Shown one piece after another: positions 34,075 through 44,990 of a DNA stretch of 64,000 nucleotides; position 1 is the first letter of the stretch; each line of letters starts with the position of its first letter. Source of the stretch: Trichobilharzia regenti (lineage: Eukaryota; Platyhelminthes; Trematoda; Strigeidida; Schistosomatidae); the NCBI GenBank assembly GCA_944472135.2, contig OX235270.1, forward strand, positions 122,217,842-122,281,841. The letters run 5' to 3'. The position numbers and the translations under genes are program-made. The notes beneath the pieces were generated by a model. It saw only the letters and a program-made list of their open reading frames with translations. It did no database searches and had not been told where the DNA came from.

Positions 34075-35835
34075 AACATTTATTAGAGATTACTAATGAG
34101 AAGTTGCACTGCTCATGATGTGTTAGCGATGTGTATAGATGAACTTTAGCGCACATTGGTTTGACAGTTAGATATAAATTGATTAAATTTACTATTTTAA
34201 ACACATTTACTGTCCTCGGCTTCTTTTTACAGTATAATCAATAGATTTTTTTGATTAAACGAGTGGTTTTATGACACGCTAACAACAACGCTTATTGTAG
34301 CGTTCTCATGCTCACGTGATGACATAAATAATTTACTAATTACATATCTGACATTAAATTGAGAATTGGTGAAATTTTTATGTGGAGTTGATTTAAGCAG
34401 CTTGAGAGTTGTTGCTATTCTGTGACAGCAAATTTCGCTTCATACTCATATCTAGACTTCAAACTCCAAAGCCTAACACATTAAATTGTGTTTACCTGAT
34501 TTTATGCTGTTGTGTGCTGCCGATCACACCAGTAATTCCTTCTTTTTATCCGCTCAAACTGGATGTATTTAGGCTATGTCATATCATCGCCCGACTGAAC
34601 AATGCCATCTGGTAAACTTTTGAAAAGTGGAGGAAACAAAGTGATGAATAGTGATTTCGGTGTAGTTTGGGACTATTAAGCGACGATTAAAAGGTGTTAT
34701 ACTCAAGATGTTACAGTTATTACAGTTCTCCATACAGGCCGAATATGCATTGCATCACTTTGATTGAACGTATGTAGTGTTGATTCCATGAACAAAGATT
34801 CAGTCACTAGTCCTTCTTTCCACCTAATTATATTACTTTTAAATACTTGTACCCAGTTGTGTGATTACCTACAAGTGAGTGTATTGAATGGGCTGAGCTT
34901 TTCTCCAGATTGCTTGACAGAAAACAGTCAGTCGGTAAGTCATTCCAGATGTAGCTCAGATTTTATACTCCTATAAGCATAACTAACTCTAATCTACTTG
35001 TTTGACACGTATAGTCGACTTCAGAGTTGTAGCAGTAAGTAATTCCCTAAAATTATTAGTCTATATCATTCTTCACTGGATGCCAACCTTCACTGTTTAG
35101 GTTGACCTCCTCTTGGGTCAAAGATTCGCGGTCAAGGAACCACACCATTTCGTGCACTGTCGTTTGTGCACAATGCCTAGTCAGCTAGGCAATTATCAAC
35201 ACACTATGATTTTGATCCCGAAATTTATCTCTGTTGTTGACGGTTAATTTGGTGTTTAAAGCAGAACAAATACTGTAGCGGTTGGAGGATAAGAACTTGC
35301 GTTGTATACAGCGTACTCTAAGTAAACATCAATACTCTATCGAGTTCGTTGGATCCTTAAGTAGACAAAGTTTATCTCTCAGTGAGCTGGTTGATTTAAG
35401 CATCACCCAAATTCTAGTATTAACAGGATTCCTACATAAGTTAAATAACAGAGAATCTATTATCTGATAAACGGAAATGAAAAAACAACACCATAAGATG
35501 CTTACCGTTTTCAGTAAAGATCAAGATAACCCGTCAGATATACTGAAAAAAATCAAATAACTTGTACTCTAAAGTATAATTACAAAAAATAAGCAGAATT
35601 TCAACGCCGAAATCGAACAGAAAGTGGATCAAGTCAATTGATGCAGAAAATTTTCGATTCTGTCATTCACAGTATGTAAAGATGATTTAGATTAAGACAG
35701 TTGATTTCAGCCTGTTGAAGGCATATTACTTAATTAATTACAGAAGTGAGTGTATTCTAAGGAATGAAAGCATGAAGATAGGCACTGCCTGAGTTCCACT
35801 CTGCTAGTCAGCATTAGCTAAATAATATGAGATTA
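34075..35835. other. Non-coding stretch, nothing recognised
   Basis: About 1.7 kb without a supported gene or repeat. Short frames such as 34409-34615 and 35282-35467 show no domain or splice context. Confidence 0.35.
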
Positions 35836-35838
35836 CAT

Positions 35839-36090
35839 GGAGGATTTCATCATGAGCTGACATCAGTTAGAGAACCATTGGAAAACCAACTGGGAGTACT
35901 GGAAAGACAACTGTTTCGTCCTAGTTTGGGACTCCGCTTCAGCAGTACGCGCCCACACCTCGAGGTTCGAATCCACGACCTTCTGGTTACAAGGTGAGCT
36001 GGTAGACCATTGAGCCACTGGGACCCGGTCCAATGGTTCTTGAATTCTAACTTCTGCCAATTCACGACATAGCGCGACCATTTCGCGCTA
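35839..36090 (-). mobile_element. SINE family 2 copy
   Basis: The minus strand has head CCAGTGGCTCAATGGTCTAC, B box GATTCGAACCTC, relic 35896-35948 (GTACTG, CTGAAGCGGA, GTCCC..AGGAC, GAAACAGTTGTC, CAGTAC) and tail CTGATGTCAGCTCATGATGA. A common 5' leader (GTCGTGAATTGGCAGAAGTT) precedes the head. Confidence 0.75.
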
Positions 36091-36889
36091 ATAGATTAGG
36101 TTTGCATAGGCAGATCCATTTAACTGATGACTGTCGTCAGTATTAAGTTATTTTTGGAATAAAATTTACATATTTCAGTTGAACAATTTTTCTGTTAATT
36201 ATTTGCACAGACTGACAAAAGTTTTGGAATATTTCAGTGTCTTTATTTTTGTACATAGAACAGAATGAGAAGAGGTTTTGACAGGATAAGGTGAATTCAC
36301 CTTATTTCATAGAATTTTCACCAGATGTAAACCACACGAATGTTGAAACACATGAGTAATCACTGTGATACACGTTTGGATAAACATTTTCAATGCATAG
36401 ACAGCCCATTTTATAAAGCTTTAATAAAATGTCAAAAATGAAAACAATGTGCGAATTATTCAGGATGTTAGAATAATAAATTATAATCGAAATGAAGAAA
36501 TTCTTATACTGTAAGAAAAGGCATGTTTCTGGAGTTCAAAGGTGAAATTAGACACTCGCTAGGTTGGTCAGATAATCATGTGGAGTGTTTTTCAAACTGA
36601 ATGAGCGAGGACAATGTTAACAAGAACATTAATAAATCCATTGACTGTAATACAGAAGTAGATGTATGCAAACCTCTGTTTGTGTCATATTTTGAAGAAT
36701 GTAAGGTGAGTTAGTACTTACTAAACTAATAATAGTGCGTTTCTGAACATATATTTCCAGCTTTGCAGTTCAGATGACGATAGCTTCAGTAATTCAAAGT
36801 AATCGTGAAGTTCTTTGTCCATTACATTGGAAGATTATGTAGATCTTATATGCTATCCTATATCCGTTAGATGCTAGGATATACCACTA
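36091..36889. other. Non-coding stretch, nothing recognised
   Basis: No supported feature. Confidence 0.3.
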
Positions 36890-37390
36890 TTAAACTAGTT
36901 TGAGTAGCTGAATCACGGACTTCTCGGTAAGCATTTGATAATTCTTGTAAACAGATGAGTTTCTATCCTTCCTATCAGCTTGCTACCGCACGTACAGGAG
37001 AATTCGTGAATGCAAATAGAGTTATTGAGGGTCCAAAATACTTCTACTTTAAACATCAGGTTGCGGGAACAGGTTGTTTTGCACACCACGACCAGTTTGC
37101 ATGTTGGATAAATATCGCGTATATCAGTTCTTTCTGGAAACTCATTGTCTTTAAATCCTAATTTAAGAAAAGTACTGTACTCCACCTTCCTCCTGCCACG
37201 TTCACAATGCTTCCCCAAAATTGTTTCCTGATATCCCCTTTTCCTAAAACATTCATTGGTGTGAGTGACTTCGTTTTATATCGCTTCTTTGCAAAAAACG
37301 TTTTCTGCCTTCTTGTATGGTGTCTTTAGCATATCTTTCCTCTAGCTTACAAGATGAAAGCCGTTGAAATTTGGGTATTTCTCAATATAA
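36890..37390 (-). pseudogene. PLE linker and GIY-YIG fragment
   Basis: The minus strand contains AFTYIEKYPNFNGFHL-like sequence at the left, then a long frame with LVVVCKTTCSRNLMFKVEVF, LNNSICIHEFSCTCGSKLIGR and IETHLFTRII. The segment S-x-C-I-x-E-F-x-C-x-C-G-S-K-x-I-G-R is the entry to the PLE nuclease, matching YEFTRTCGSKYIGRT at 41.6 kb. GIY-YIG tyrosine is replaced by leucine (KLIGR), and the domain is cut short. Confidence 0.65.
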
Positions 37391-38254
37391 GTAAATGCTT
37401 CTTTCTATTTTGCCATAAGTTAAGAAAATACAGTCGATCTTTACATCATTGTCCTTAGTGAATTTGATATTCCCTTCATCTATACTACACTGAACTCGTT
37501 TTGTTGACATGTGTATAACAATTTGATATACTTATATAGTTAACCTGTGGTTTTTAAACTGAAGAAATAAATACGTCATGTCTGAAGCTGAAGCTTACTA
37601 AACGTTGCCTGAGTGAATTGAATTGAGAAGATAATTGTATTTCACAGACCGCCAAGGGCTAGAAACGTCATCCTGTGAAACACAAAATGAGATATATTTG
37701 GAGAAGGAAACAACCTCTGGAATTGGTAAAATTACTTGAAAGAAGTACCGGAATTAATATGCTGAATGGATGGACTACTTTACAAGGATGACAGTTTAAC
37801 ACATTACAACTTAAATTCATTCATCTCGGTACGCTTTGATTAATAACCAAAAAGGTGTGAAATGTATTCCTTAGTCGACAGAGAAGCAAGTTCTGGTTTC
37901 GAAGTTGATCACAGGTCAGCATGCTGTGAACACATCACGAGAAATTTAGCAAAGTGACTTGCAAATTTTTATGAGAATGAATAATTATGGGAAAAAATGG
38001 CAATGAATAATTACAGACACACATAGTATCACTGAAAAAAAACCAAACATAAAACAGTACTCGTGTTGCATCAAAACACAACAACATGGGAACAGTTTTC
38101 CTGTGATTATCAAGTCAAAGAATACAATCCTGACAGATGACTAATTTTGAAAACTCGAAAAATTAGGGGTTAACCTAATACACTAGGAAAAATGCTATCT
38201 ATACTGCATAAGGATAAACAGAATATGACTTTAACCTAACAGAACTGATTGATT
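37391..38254. other. Non-coding stretch, nothing recognised
   Basis: AT-rich, no supported feature. Confidence 0.3.
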
Positions 38255-38950
38255 GGTATTCAACGTAGAAATTTGCACAGAAGTGCAGCATCTCAGGTTG
38301 TCATATTCCATAAAACAGAAAAAAAAAGTAGACAGACGAGAAGAAAAAGGAATTCAGAGGTACTATAATAAACAGAAATGTGTGGGAGCAAAAATTGTGA
38401 ATTGGAAAAACACTTGGGTTTCATGGATATAGGAGGTCATGAAGAGTGAATACATCTGAGCCACTGACAACGATTCTTAGCCATATCCTCAATAGTCTCC
38501 AGCCAATGGATGTTAGCATCCTGAAGGCCTCAGCCAGACAGTCCTCACGGGACTTAAACTGACTGACTGTCAAAGATTTCATGAACTGATGCCAGGTTTT
38601 AGTTTGACCACCTACGACTCTTTTCCAACCTAATTTCATATCAGCTAACATTACCCCGTAGAGGAAGGCACCACTTCACTCCCTATCTTTAGAATAGAAG
38701 TCAGTGTAGTCCAGCCTTACAGCATCATCTTACATTTGACACATGTGAGTGGCACCCCAAACATACTAAGGTTTGTTATCAAGGTGTTCAGAGGAGTCTG
38801 CATGTCATCAGCGTCTTCAACTAGAAGTACAATGTCACAGAGAAGAGGTAGCATATATGACATGCTGGTCATGTGAGGGAAACACCTGACTGCTGTTACA
38901 TCCCTGTATTCCAGCGGTGCGACTTCGTCGGAAACCCTGTAGCACACTGT
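38255..38950 (-). pseudogene. Older LINE copy, C-terminal part (same family as 18.7-21.4 kb)
   Basis: The minus strand reads DIVLLVEDADDMQTPLNTL, TNLSMFGV and CVKCKMML, then a gap where about 150 residues are missing. It resumes as MLADMKLGWKRVVGGQTKTW, HQFMKSLTVS and ends in the family 3' sequence near 38260. YADD is lost (CDIVLL remains). The deletion joint lies close to 38715. Confidence 0.7.
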
Positions 38951-40130
38951 AAACAACTTACATTATGACGTTAACTCCTTTTAGTCAAATTAGCATCTAA
39001 ATAACGTATCTGGTATGAAAGGACATTCAGGAGCATCAGCTCCGGTCAGTGTAGCTCGTTAGGTCATTGATGCAAGATCGACCATCACCACGTCAAGGTA
39101 ACAGAGGTGATAATAAATCCGTGATGAACTCCACAGTTTATGTATAAGCTTAAACAGGATGGACTGACACGAATACAGTAGTGAAATATTATATAAGACG
39201 TTTTTCTGCATGTAAACCAATCAGGAGGTGATGATGGTGAAAGACGCTTAAATTATCCACGTTATCAATAATTATTACTAAAAATAGTGGTGAAAAATGT
39301 TATTTATAAGTTGTTGAATGTGTGTCTTACTAAAGTGACCTTGTTAGCTCTACACACCAAAACCAGACCATAAAAGCCACGAAAACAATGCGAATATTGA
39401 TATCTTTGTCACTTATCATCATTTGAATGAGTTTTCTGATGGTTTTCCAACTGACATACATCGAATAGCCTCCTTCTGAAGTAGTGTTCTAATGAGATTA
39501 TGGTTGATTAAATTGAAGTCACAGAAAGACAAGGATCTACACGAATACTTTTCAGTATGAAAATGACATTAAAGGAAAGAACTGTAAAACTTACACTGTT
39601 AAAAGTTTATGCTGAAATTATTCACGTTTGAAAATATATTGCTTTCATGGAAATCTGACAACCGAATCTACCAGGGACACTAACTGCTATCACCAAGTCG
39701 AAATTATTTATTGATGCATTGGAACTCTCTGGAATAACTTTGGATTAGCACGCTAATTAATAAATGGGGTAATGGTTGGTGATGATGGTAAAATGAAAAT
39801 TTGAGTCATTGTAAAATTTTAACTAGGTGATTCCTGGTTAGCAACCTTTCAAAACGCTTAAATACCCAAGTGCTAACAAATTTAGTAATCTGAATTGTGT
39901 TAGTTCGAATCTTCCAGTAACCCAGACACCTATCTCACCTTCAATCGTCATCTAATACTTTGAGAAAGAATACTACTAACAATATAAAAAAGGGAATGAA
40001 ACTAGCAATTTTTGAAACTTTTTCAGTAATGTTTCATCTAATTATGTATATATATATATATATGTCTCGAATTTTTAGTAACATGAGAATATAATTAATT
40101 AATTCATTCATACATTTCGTTCCCTTGATA
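38951..40130. other. Non-coding stretch with a short AT microsatellite
   Basis: (AT)n at 40045-40063. No gene or recognised repeat. Confidence 0.3.
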
Positions 40131-40744
40131 AATTTCGATAAAGAAAGGAAGACGAAATTCGCAGTATAAAATGATATCATTCTATTTCACAGGTTCTCAT
40201 CAGCTGTAGACTACCTGAAATTACAATGGTTATATAGATGATAATAACATACTTTAATGTTCGAGCGGTGGTGGAGAAGAGATACTATAAAATTGACGCA
40301 TCTAAATGAAAGCATTACAGTGTTTTTAGTTTAAGTTTTCATCATCAATTTATACGCTTTTGTAGTAATTATTTGTAATCGTAGTATTAGTATTTCGAGA
40401 TGACCGAATTACAAGAATCCAACCAAAACACAGAGAGGGCGGAATTCAGGAATTTGTATTCAGCGGAATTATACTGCAATTCATATAAGAAACATATTAA
40501 CAATCAACAGTAAGTATTTAAACAATACAGAGATAGAAATTGTCAATCACCACACCTTTTAAAGTTGAAAATAAGGGGGAGAGGTAAGACAGAAAACAGA
40601 AAAAAAATTGATTGACAGAACAGTGTTAGCTTGCAGGTTCACATAGCAACTCAAGAAACAAAAACGGTTACAGTTTGTGAGATTAAGATTTGTTCAGTGA
40701 GTTGAGATCACTGAATTAGATGACTAATCAAAATCAAAATTCTG

Positions 40745-41275
40745 TTACCAAGGCAGTGAGAGGTTAATCACACTCTCTTTCTGTATGCATAAGTCTGGTT
40801 TAAGTTGTTTGATTGCGATTGCTTCGGCAAATCGTAGTAAATTTACTGTCCTTTGTCTATTTAATATTTTGAAGGACTTAGAAATCTCTACGAGATGTCC
40901 GGTATCAATAATGTGTCTGGTAATTGCACTCTGGGAATATCTGCTTCCTTTCAGGCACAGGTTTTTGGGAATATGTTCAGAAAACCGGATAGAAGCCCTT
41001 CTTTCTGTCCTTCCAATGTACTTGCTCCCGCAAGTGCGCGTGAATTCATAAACGCAGTTGGAGGTGACATCAGCAGGTTATTTATCCAGTTTTGAGTGGA
41101 TTAAAGAAGGAGTGCTCCTGTATACTGTTATGAGTTTTGCTGCTGGGAAGCTTCTATTTATTGCACCTTTCAGTCTTTTGTCAATCTTTTGTGACACTGC
41201 ATCTCCTTTGTATGGTAGACAGATAAACACTTTTTTCTTTTCTACAGTTGGATGCTTTTCTTTTTCATCTTTTTC
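40745..41275 (-). pseudogene. PLE GIY-YIG endonuclease, left arm copy
   Basis: Mirror image of the right-arm gene, starting 5' truncated at KVFICLPYKGDAVSQ and ending in LSLPW and a stop. It has the same single in-frame stop (complement of 41078-41080). Confidence 0.8.
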
Positions 41276-41282
41276 GTCGAGA

Positions 41283-41866
41283 AATGCCTAAGGGAAAATC
41301 GATACCCTAAGGGATTTATTCAGAAATACAGCAGAGAAAAAGTTGAGAAAGAAAAGCATCCAACTGTAGAAAAGAAAAAAGTGTTTATCTGTCTACCATA
41401 CAAAGGAGATGCAGTGTCACAAAAGATTGACAAAAGACTGAAAGGTGCAATAAATAGAAGCTTCCCAGCAGCAAAACTCATAACAGTATACAGGAGCACT
41501 CCTTCTTTAATCCACTCAAAACTGGATAAATAACCTGCTGATGTCACCTCCAACTGCGTTTATGAATTCACGCGCACTTGCGGGAGCAAGTACATTGGAA
41601 GGACAGAAAGAAGGGCTTCTATCCGGTTTTCTGAACATATTCCCAAAAACCTGTGCCTGAAAGGAAGCAGATATTCCCAGAGTGCAATTACCAGACACAT
41701 TATTGATACCGGACATCTCGTAGAGATTTCTAAGTCCTTCAAAATATTAAATAGACAAAGGACAGCAAATTTACTACGATTTGCCGAAGCAATCGCAATC
41801 AAACAACTTAAACCAGACTTATGCATACAGAAAGAGAGTGTGATTAACCTCTCACTGCCTTGGTAA
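41283..41866 (+). pseudogene. PLE GIY-YIG endonuclease, right arm copy
   Basis: Frame: ENRYPKGFIQKYSREKVEK (end of RT thumb: N-x-Y-P-x-x-F-I), KVFICLPYKGDAVSQKIDKR, then the nuclease YEFTRTCGSKYIGRTERRAS and IRFSEHIPKNL, SQSAITRHIIDTGH, LRFAEAIAIKQLKPDLCIQK, ending LSLPW and TAA at 41864-41866. The GIY-YIG tyrosine, arginine and Glu-His residues are present. One TAA at 41531-41533 interrupts an otherwise open frame just before the nuclease. 5' truncated. Confidence 0.85.
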
Positions 41867-42769
41867 CAGAATTTTGATTTTGATTAGTCATCTAATTCAG
41901 TGATCTCAACTCACTGAACAAATCTTAATCTCACAAACTGTAACCGTTTTTGTTTCTTGAGTTGCTATGTGAACCTGCAAGCTAACACTGTTCTGTCAAT
42001 CAATTTTTTTTCTGTTTTCTGTCTTACCTCTCCCCCTTATTTTCAACTTTAAAAGGTGTGGTGATTGACAATTTCTATCTCTGTATTGTTTAAATACTTA
42101 CTGTTGATTGTTAATATGTTTCTTATATGAATTGCAGTATAATTCCGCTGAATACAAATTCCTGAATTCCGCCCTCTCTGTGTTTTGGTTGGATTCTTGT
42201 AATTCGGTCATCTCGAAATACTAATACTACGATTACAAATAATTACTACAAAAGCGTATAAATTGATGATGAAAACTTAAACTAAAAACACTGTAATGCT
42301 TTCATTTAGATGCGTCAATTTTATAGTATCTCTTCTCCACCACCGCTCGAACATTAAAGTATGTTATTATCATCTATATAACCATTGTAATTTCAGGTAG
42401 TCTACAGCTGATGAGAACCTGTGAAATAGAATGATATCATTTTATACTGCGAATTTCGTCTTCCTTTCTTTATCGAAATTAATTAATTATTTGATTGACA
42501 CTATTCCCAGCCTTTGATAATCAAGTTTTGAAATGATATTAATCCCATAATTAAATTATATTGGTAATCACCTAAAATGAAGAAAAAATTACAACCGTCT
42601 GTGAAAGATTTACTAAAATCCATCTAGGAGAATGAGTGTATGAAGTTATTTTTTAGTCATAAAGCGTTTCAACGGAAGTTATGACCTGAAGATCTGGGTA
42701 TTTGTTAATTAAGTCAGACTTTAAGCTGATCGCTTATCAGTAAGCATAGAGGTTCCTTTCAAGCCTGAC

Positions 42770-43140
42770 TGCAGATAGACATCAGTTAGAGAACCATTGA
42801 AAATCAACAAGGAGTACTGCACAACTGTCTCTTCCTAGTTTGGAAATCATCGGCACTACGCACCCACACCATCAAGGTTCGAACCCAGGACCTTCTGGTT
42901 ATAGGGAATGCTTGTAGACTATTCAGCCACTGGAACCCGACCCAGGGGCTAGCCCATGAGTACTCACTTCTACGAATTCGTGATTTTAGTGCGACTGACA
43001 CCAGTTACTGTCATTCGTGGCGAGTATTTGTCCTCACTCCCGACTGGGAAGATCCCACTGGTCACGAGTTCTCGCCAGAGCTTCAGGCAACTTCATCGCA
43101 TAGCCAGTCACTAACGGGCATCAGATTAATTTTCAAGAGT
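42770..43140 (-). mobile_element. SINE family 2 copy (CCGATGA subtype)
   Basis: The minus strand has head CAGTGGCTGAATAGTCTACA, B box GGGTTCGAACCTT, relic 42813-42858 (GTAGTG, CCGATGA, TTTCC..AGGAA, GAGA, CAGTAC). The 5' leader runs back to 43140 (GTGACTGGCTATGCGATGA). Confidence 0.7.
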
Positions 43141-43326
43141 TAGCCTGCAGGGATTTGATTTGCACGACTGACCAAAGATAAGAATGTTATGTAGAAATAT
43201 AAAAACTGCATAAATTTCCCACATAACATATAAGTATAAAACTTGGGGACTGTGGTAGAGTATAACTCCATTATGGATAAGATTTTATTTTGATAAATCA
43301 CACACAGTGTTGTACAGTTATATTAA

Positions 43327-43373
43327 CTGATGACGTTTCGAGCACAAACTATTGCCACTCATAATCATATCAA
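43327..43373 (-). ncRNA. Variant PLE hammerhead (A3/U8 core), left arm
   Basis: Mirror of 43742-43788; see that entry. Confidence 0.45.
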
Positions 43374-43741
43374 GTCACTCACTCACACAGCTTTTTTCTT
43401 TCATTTATATACATGAGTGGAATCGATTAGATATTGGATTAAAAATCAATGTGAGATAATTTCCATTCTGAAATAATAGTACGAGTGTTATTGATCCATT
43501 ACAATTATATGGGAATACGATTTCAATTCAAATGCATCACAACATTCTAACGAGTAACTTATAATGACTATAAAAAAACACTCGTATATAACACTCGTAT
43601 TCCCATATAATTGTAATGGATCAATAACACTCGTACTATTATTTCAGAATGGAAATTATCTCACATTGATTTTTAATCCAATATCTAATCGATTCCACTC
43701 ATGTATATAAATGAAAGAAAAAAGCTGTGTGAGTGAGTGAC

Positions 43742-43788
43742 TTGATATGATTATGAGTGGCAATAGTTTGTGCTCGAAACGTCATCAG
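43742..43788 (+). ncRNA. Variant PLE hammerhead (A3/U8 core), right arm
   Basis: Stem I TTGAT (43742-43746) pairs with ATCAG (43784-43788). The core reads ATGATTA (43747-43753) where CUGANGA is expected, so positions 3 and 8 are A and T instead of C and G. One extra T, then helix II GAGTG/TGCTC (last two pairs are wobbles), GAAA (43776-43779), minimal helix III ACGT and C17 at 43783. The design equals the 26.0-kb PLE ribozyme apart from the paired 3/8 change. Activity is unknown. Confidence 0.45.
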
Positions 43789-44037
43789 TTAATATAACCG
43801 TACAACACTGTGTGTGATTTATCAAAATAAAATCTTATCCATAATGGAGTTCCCACATAACTGCGATAGGTGTCATTTGGATAAATCCAACGTATAGAGA
43901 TCAAAACAGATGATAGATTTTAATATTAGTTGCGAATGTTATCCAAAGAGCATATTTTGTCTGATTTAGGACTTATTAACTATATATTTGTCACTATTGA
44001 TTAGTTCTCCAAGCAATAAAAGTATATTGAATTGAAT

Positions 44038-44830
44038 TTTAGATTTTTCCGTCGATTGATTGGACTGAAGTGCTCGGTCTCAGGTTGACATGTCGGCTTC
44101 TTGTGCAGATGTTTCGACGATGTCTGGGCATTTAATTTGAATTTAATTGGTGGATGGTGACTAGCAGTGGAGTTCAGGATGCGCATTTCGTCCAATTTGG
44201 GACTCGACATCTGGATGTGTCTGGATTTCCCAGTCACCATCCACCAGCTAAACTCGAATTACATGCTCAGACATCGTCGAAGCATCTGCACAAGAGGCCG
44301 ACATATCAGCCTGAGACTGAGCACTTCGGTCCAATCAATCGACGGGAAAATCTAAGATTGAATTAAATAATTAATATGACCCGTCACACAAGAGGTGGCT
44401 CTCGAGGTCCATGTGGTCTAGTGTATAACACTTTGGCGTTTGAAACTATGGGCACTGGGTTCGAGCCTCGGTGGGAACATCATCACTCATTGAGAAATGC
44501 AGGTACATCCAGCTGACGAGTCCCAATTAGGACGAAATGCGCATCCTGGATTCCACTGCTAGCCACCATCCACCAATTGTATACAAATCAAATCCCCAGA
44601 CATCGTCGAAGCATCTGCACAAGAAGCCGACATGTCAACCTGAGACCGAACACTTCGTTCCAATCAATCGACGGGAAAATCAAAAATTCAATTCAATAAT
44701 TAATATGACCCGTTGCACAAGAGGTGGCTCTCGAGGTCCATGTGGTCTAGTGTATAACACTTTGGCGTTTGAAACTATGGGCAATGGGTTCGAGCCTCGG
44801 TGGGAACATCATCAATCACTGGGAAATGCA
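44038..44830. mobile_element. Sm-alpha-type hammerhead SINE cluster
   Basis: 44038-44160 and 44234-44356 are inverted copies of the SINE tail (x pairs with 88394-x) around a minus hammerhead remnant (44165-44225, core damaged to ATGTCGA). From about 44372 a plus unit begins (GACCCGTCACACAAGAGGTG). It has A box TGGTCTAGTGT (44413), B box GGTTCGAGCCT (44458-44468), the ribozyme at 44507-44551 and the tail. The unit restarts at about 44704, a 332-bp tandem period, and runs to about 44830. Unit length, Pol III boxes and ribozyme match the schistosome Sm-alpha family. Confidence 0.85.
44507..44551 (+). ncRNA. Sm-alpha hammerhead ribozyme, intact core
   Basis: Stem I ATCCAG (44507-44512)/CTGGAT (44546-44551); core CTGACGA (44513-44519); helix II GTCC..GGAC (44520-44533); GAAA (44534-44537); short helix III AT-GCGC-AT; ATC ending at 44545, where cleavage is expected. 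All invariant residues are present. The very short helix III is normal for this family and favours paired ribozymes in multimeric transcripts. Confidence 0.85.
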
Positions 44831-44990
44831 GACAGATGAGGCCCTGCCGACGCACATCTGATATTTATGGTTGGCCTGCAAAATCTGGGCTACCGATATC
44901 ACATGCTGAAAATTCCATACTTGTACCAAATATACGGTGTGGAATCAAGCTATAATCAAAATAAAAAATAAATAAATAAAATTTTTAGAC
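44831..44990 (+). mobile_element. SINE family 3, head missing
   Basis: GCCGACGCACATCTGATATT, CTACCGATATCACATGCTGA and GTGTGGAATCAAGCTATAAT with an A-rich tail. It is fused directly to the truncated Sm-alpha unit at about 44835; the tRNA-like head is absent. Confidence 0.7.

Larger units (their letters stand above)
40131..42480. mobile_element. 1145-bp-arm palindrome of two head-to-head PLE copies
   Basis: Each base x pairs with 82611-x. Arms are 40131-41275 and 41336-42480, with a 60-bp spacer, no indels that I detect and very few substitutions (one seen at about 40853). Each arm carries the PLE GIY-YIG C-terminus and the 3' tail with 3' ends outward. The right copy reaches a little further 5' (to about 41283) than the left. 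Confidence 0.9.
43264..43851. repeat. 257-bp-arm palindrome of PLE 3' tails
   Basis: Each base x pairs with 87115-x. Arms are 43264-43520 and 43595-43851 around a 74-bp spacer, indel-free and nearly perfect. Each arm contains a variant hammerhead next to GCTCGAAACGTC. No protein-coding PLE part remains. The spacer edge has ACACTCGTAT twice (43579 and 43591). Confidence 0.85.

Noticed and set aside
40785..41291. Plus-strand frames in the left PLE arm, and minus-strand frames at 41320-41826
   Set aside because: They are antisense to the GIY-YIG frames in each arm of the palindrome.
42405..42480. Hammerhead in the tails of the 40-42 kb palindrome (CTGATGAGAACCTGTGAAAT)
   Set aside because: The CTGATGA and GAAA are present, but helix II cannot form properly and no partner for CTACAG follows a cleavage triplet.
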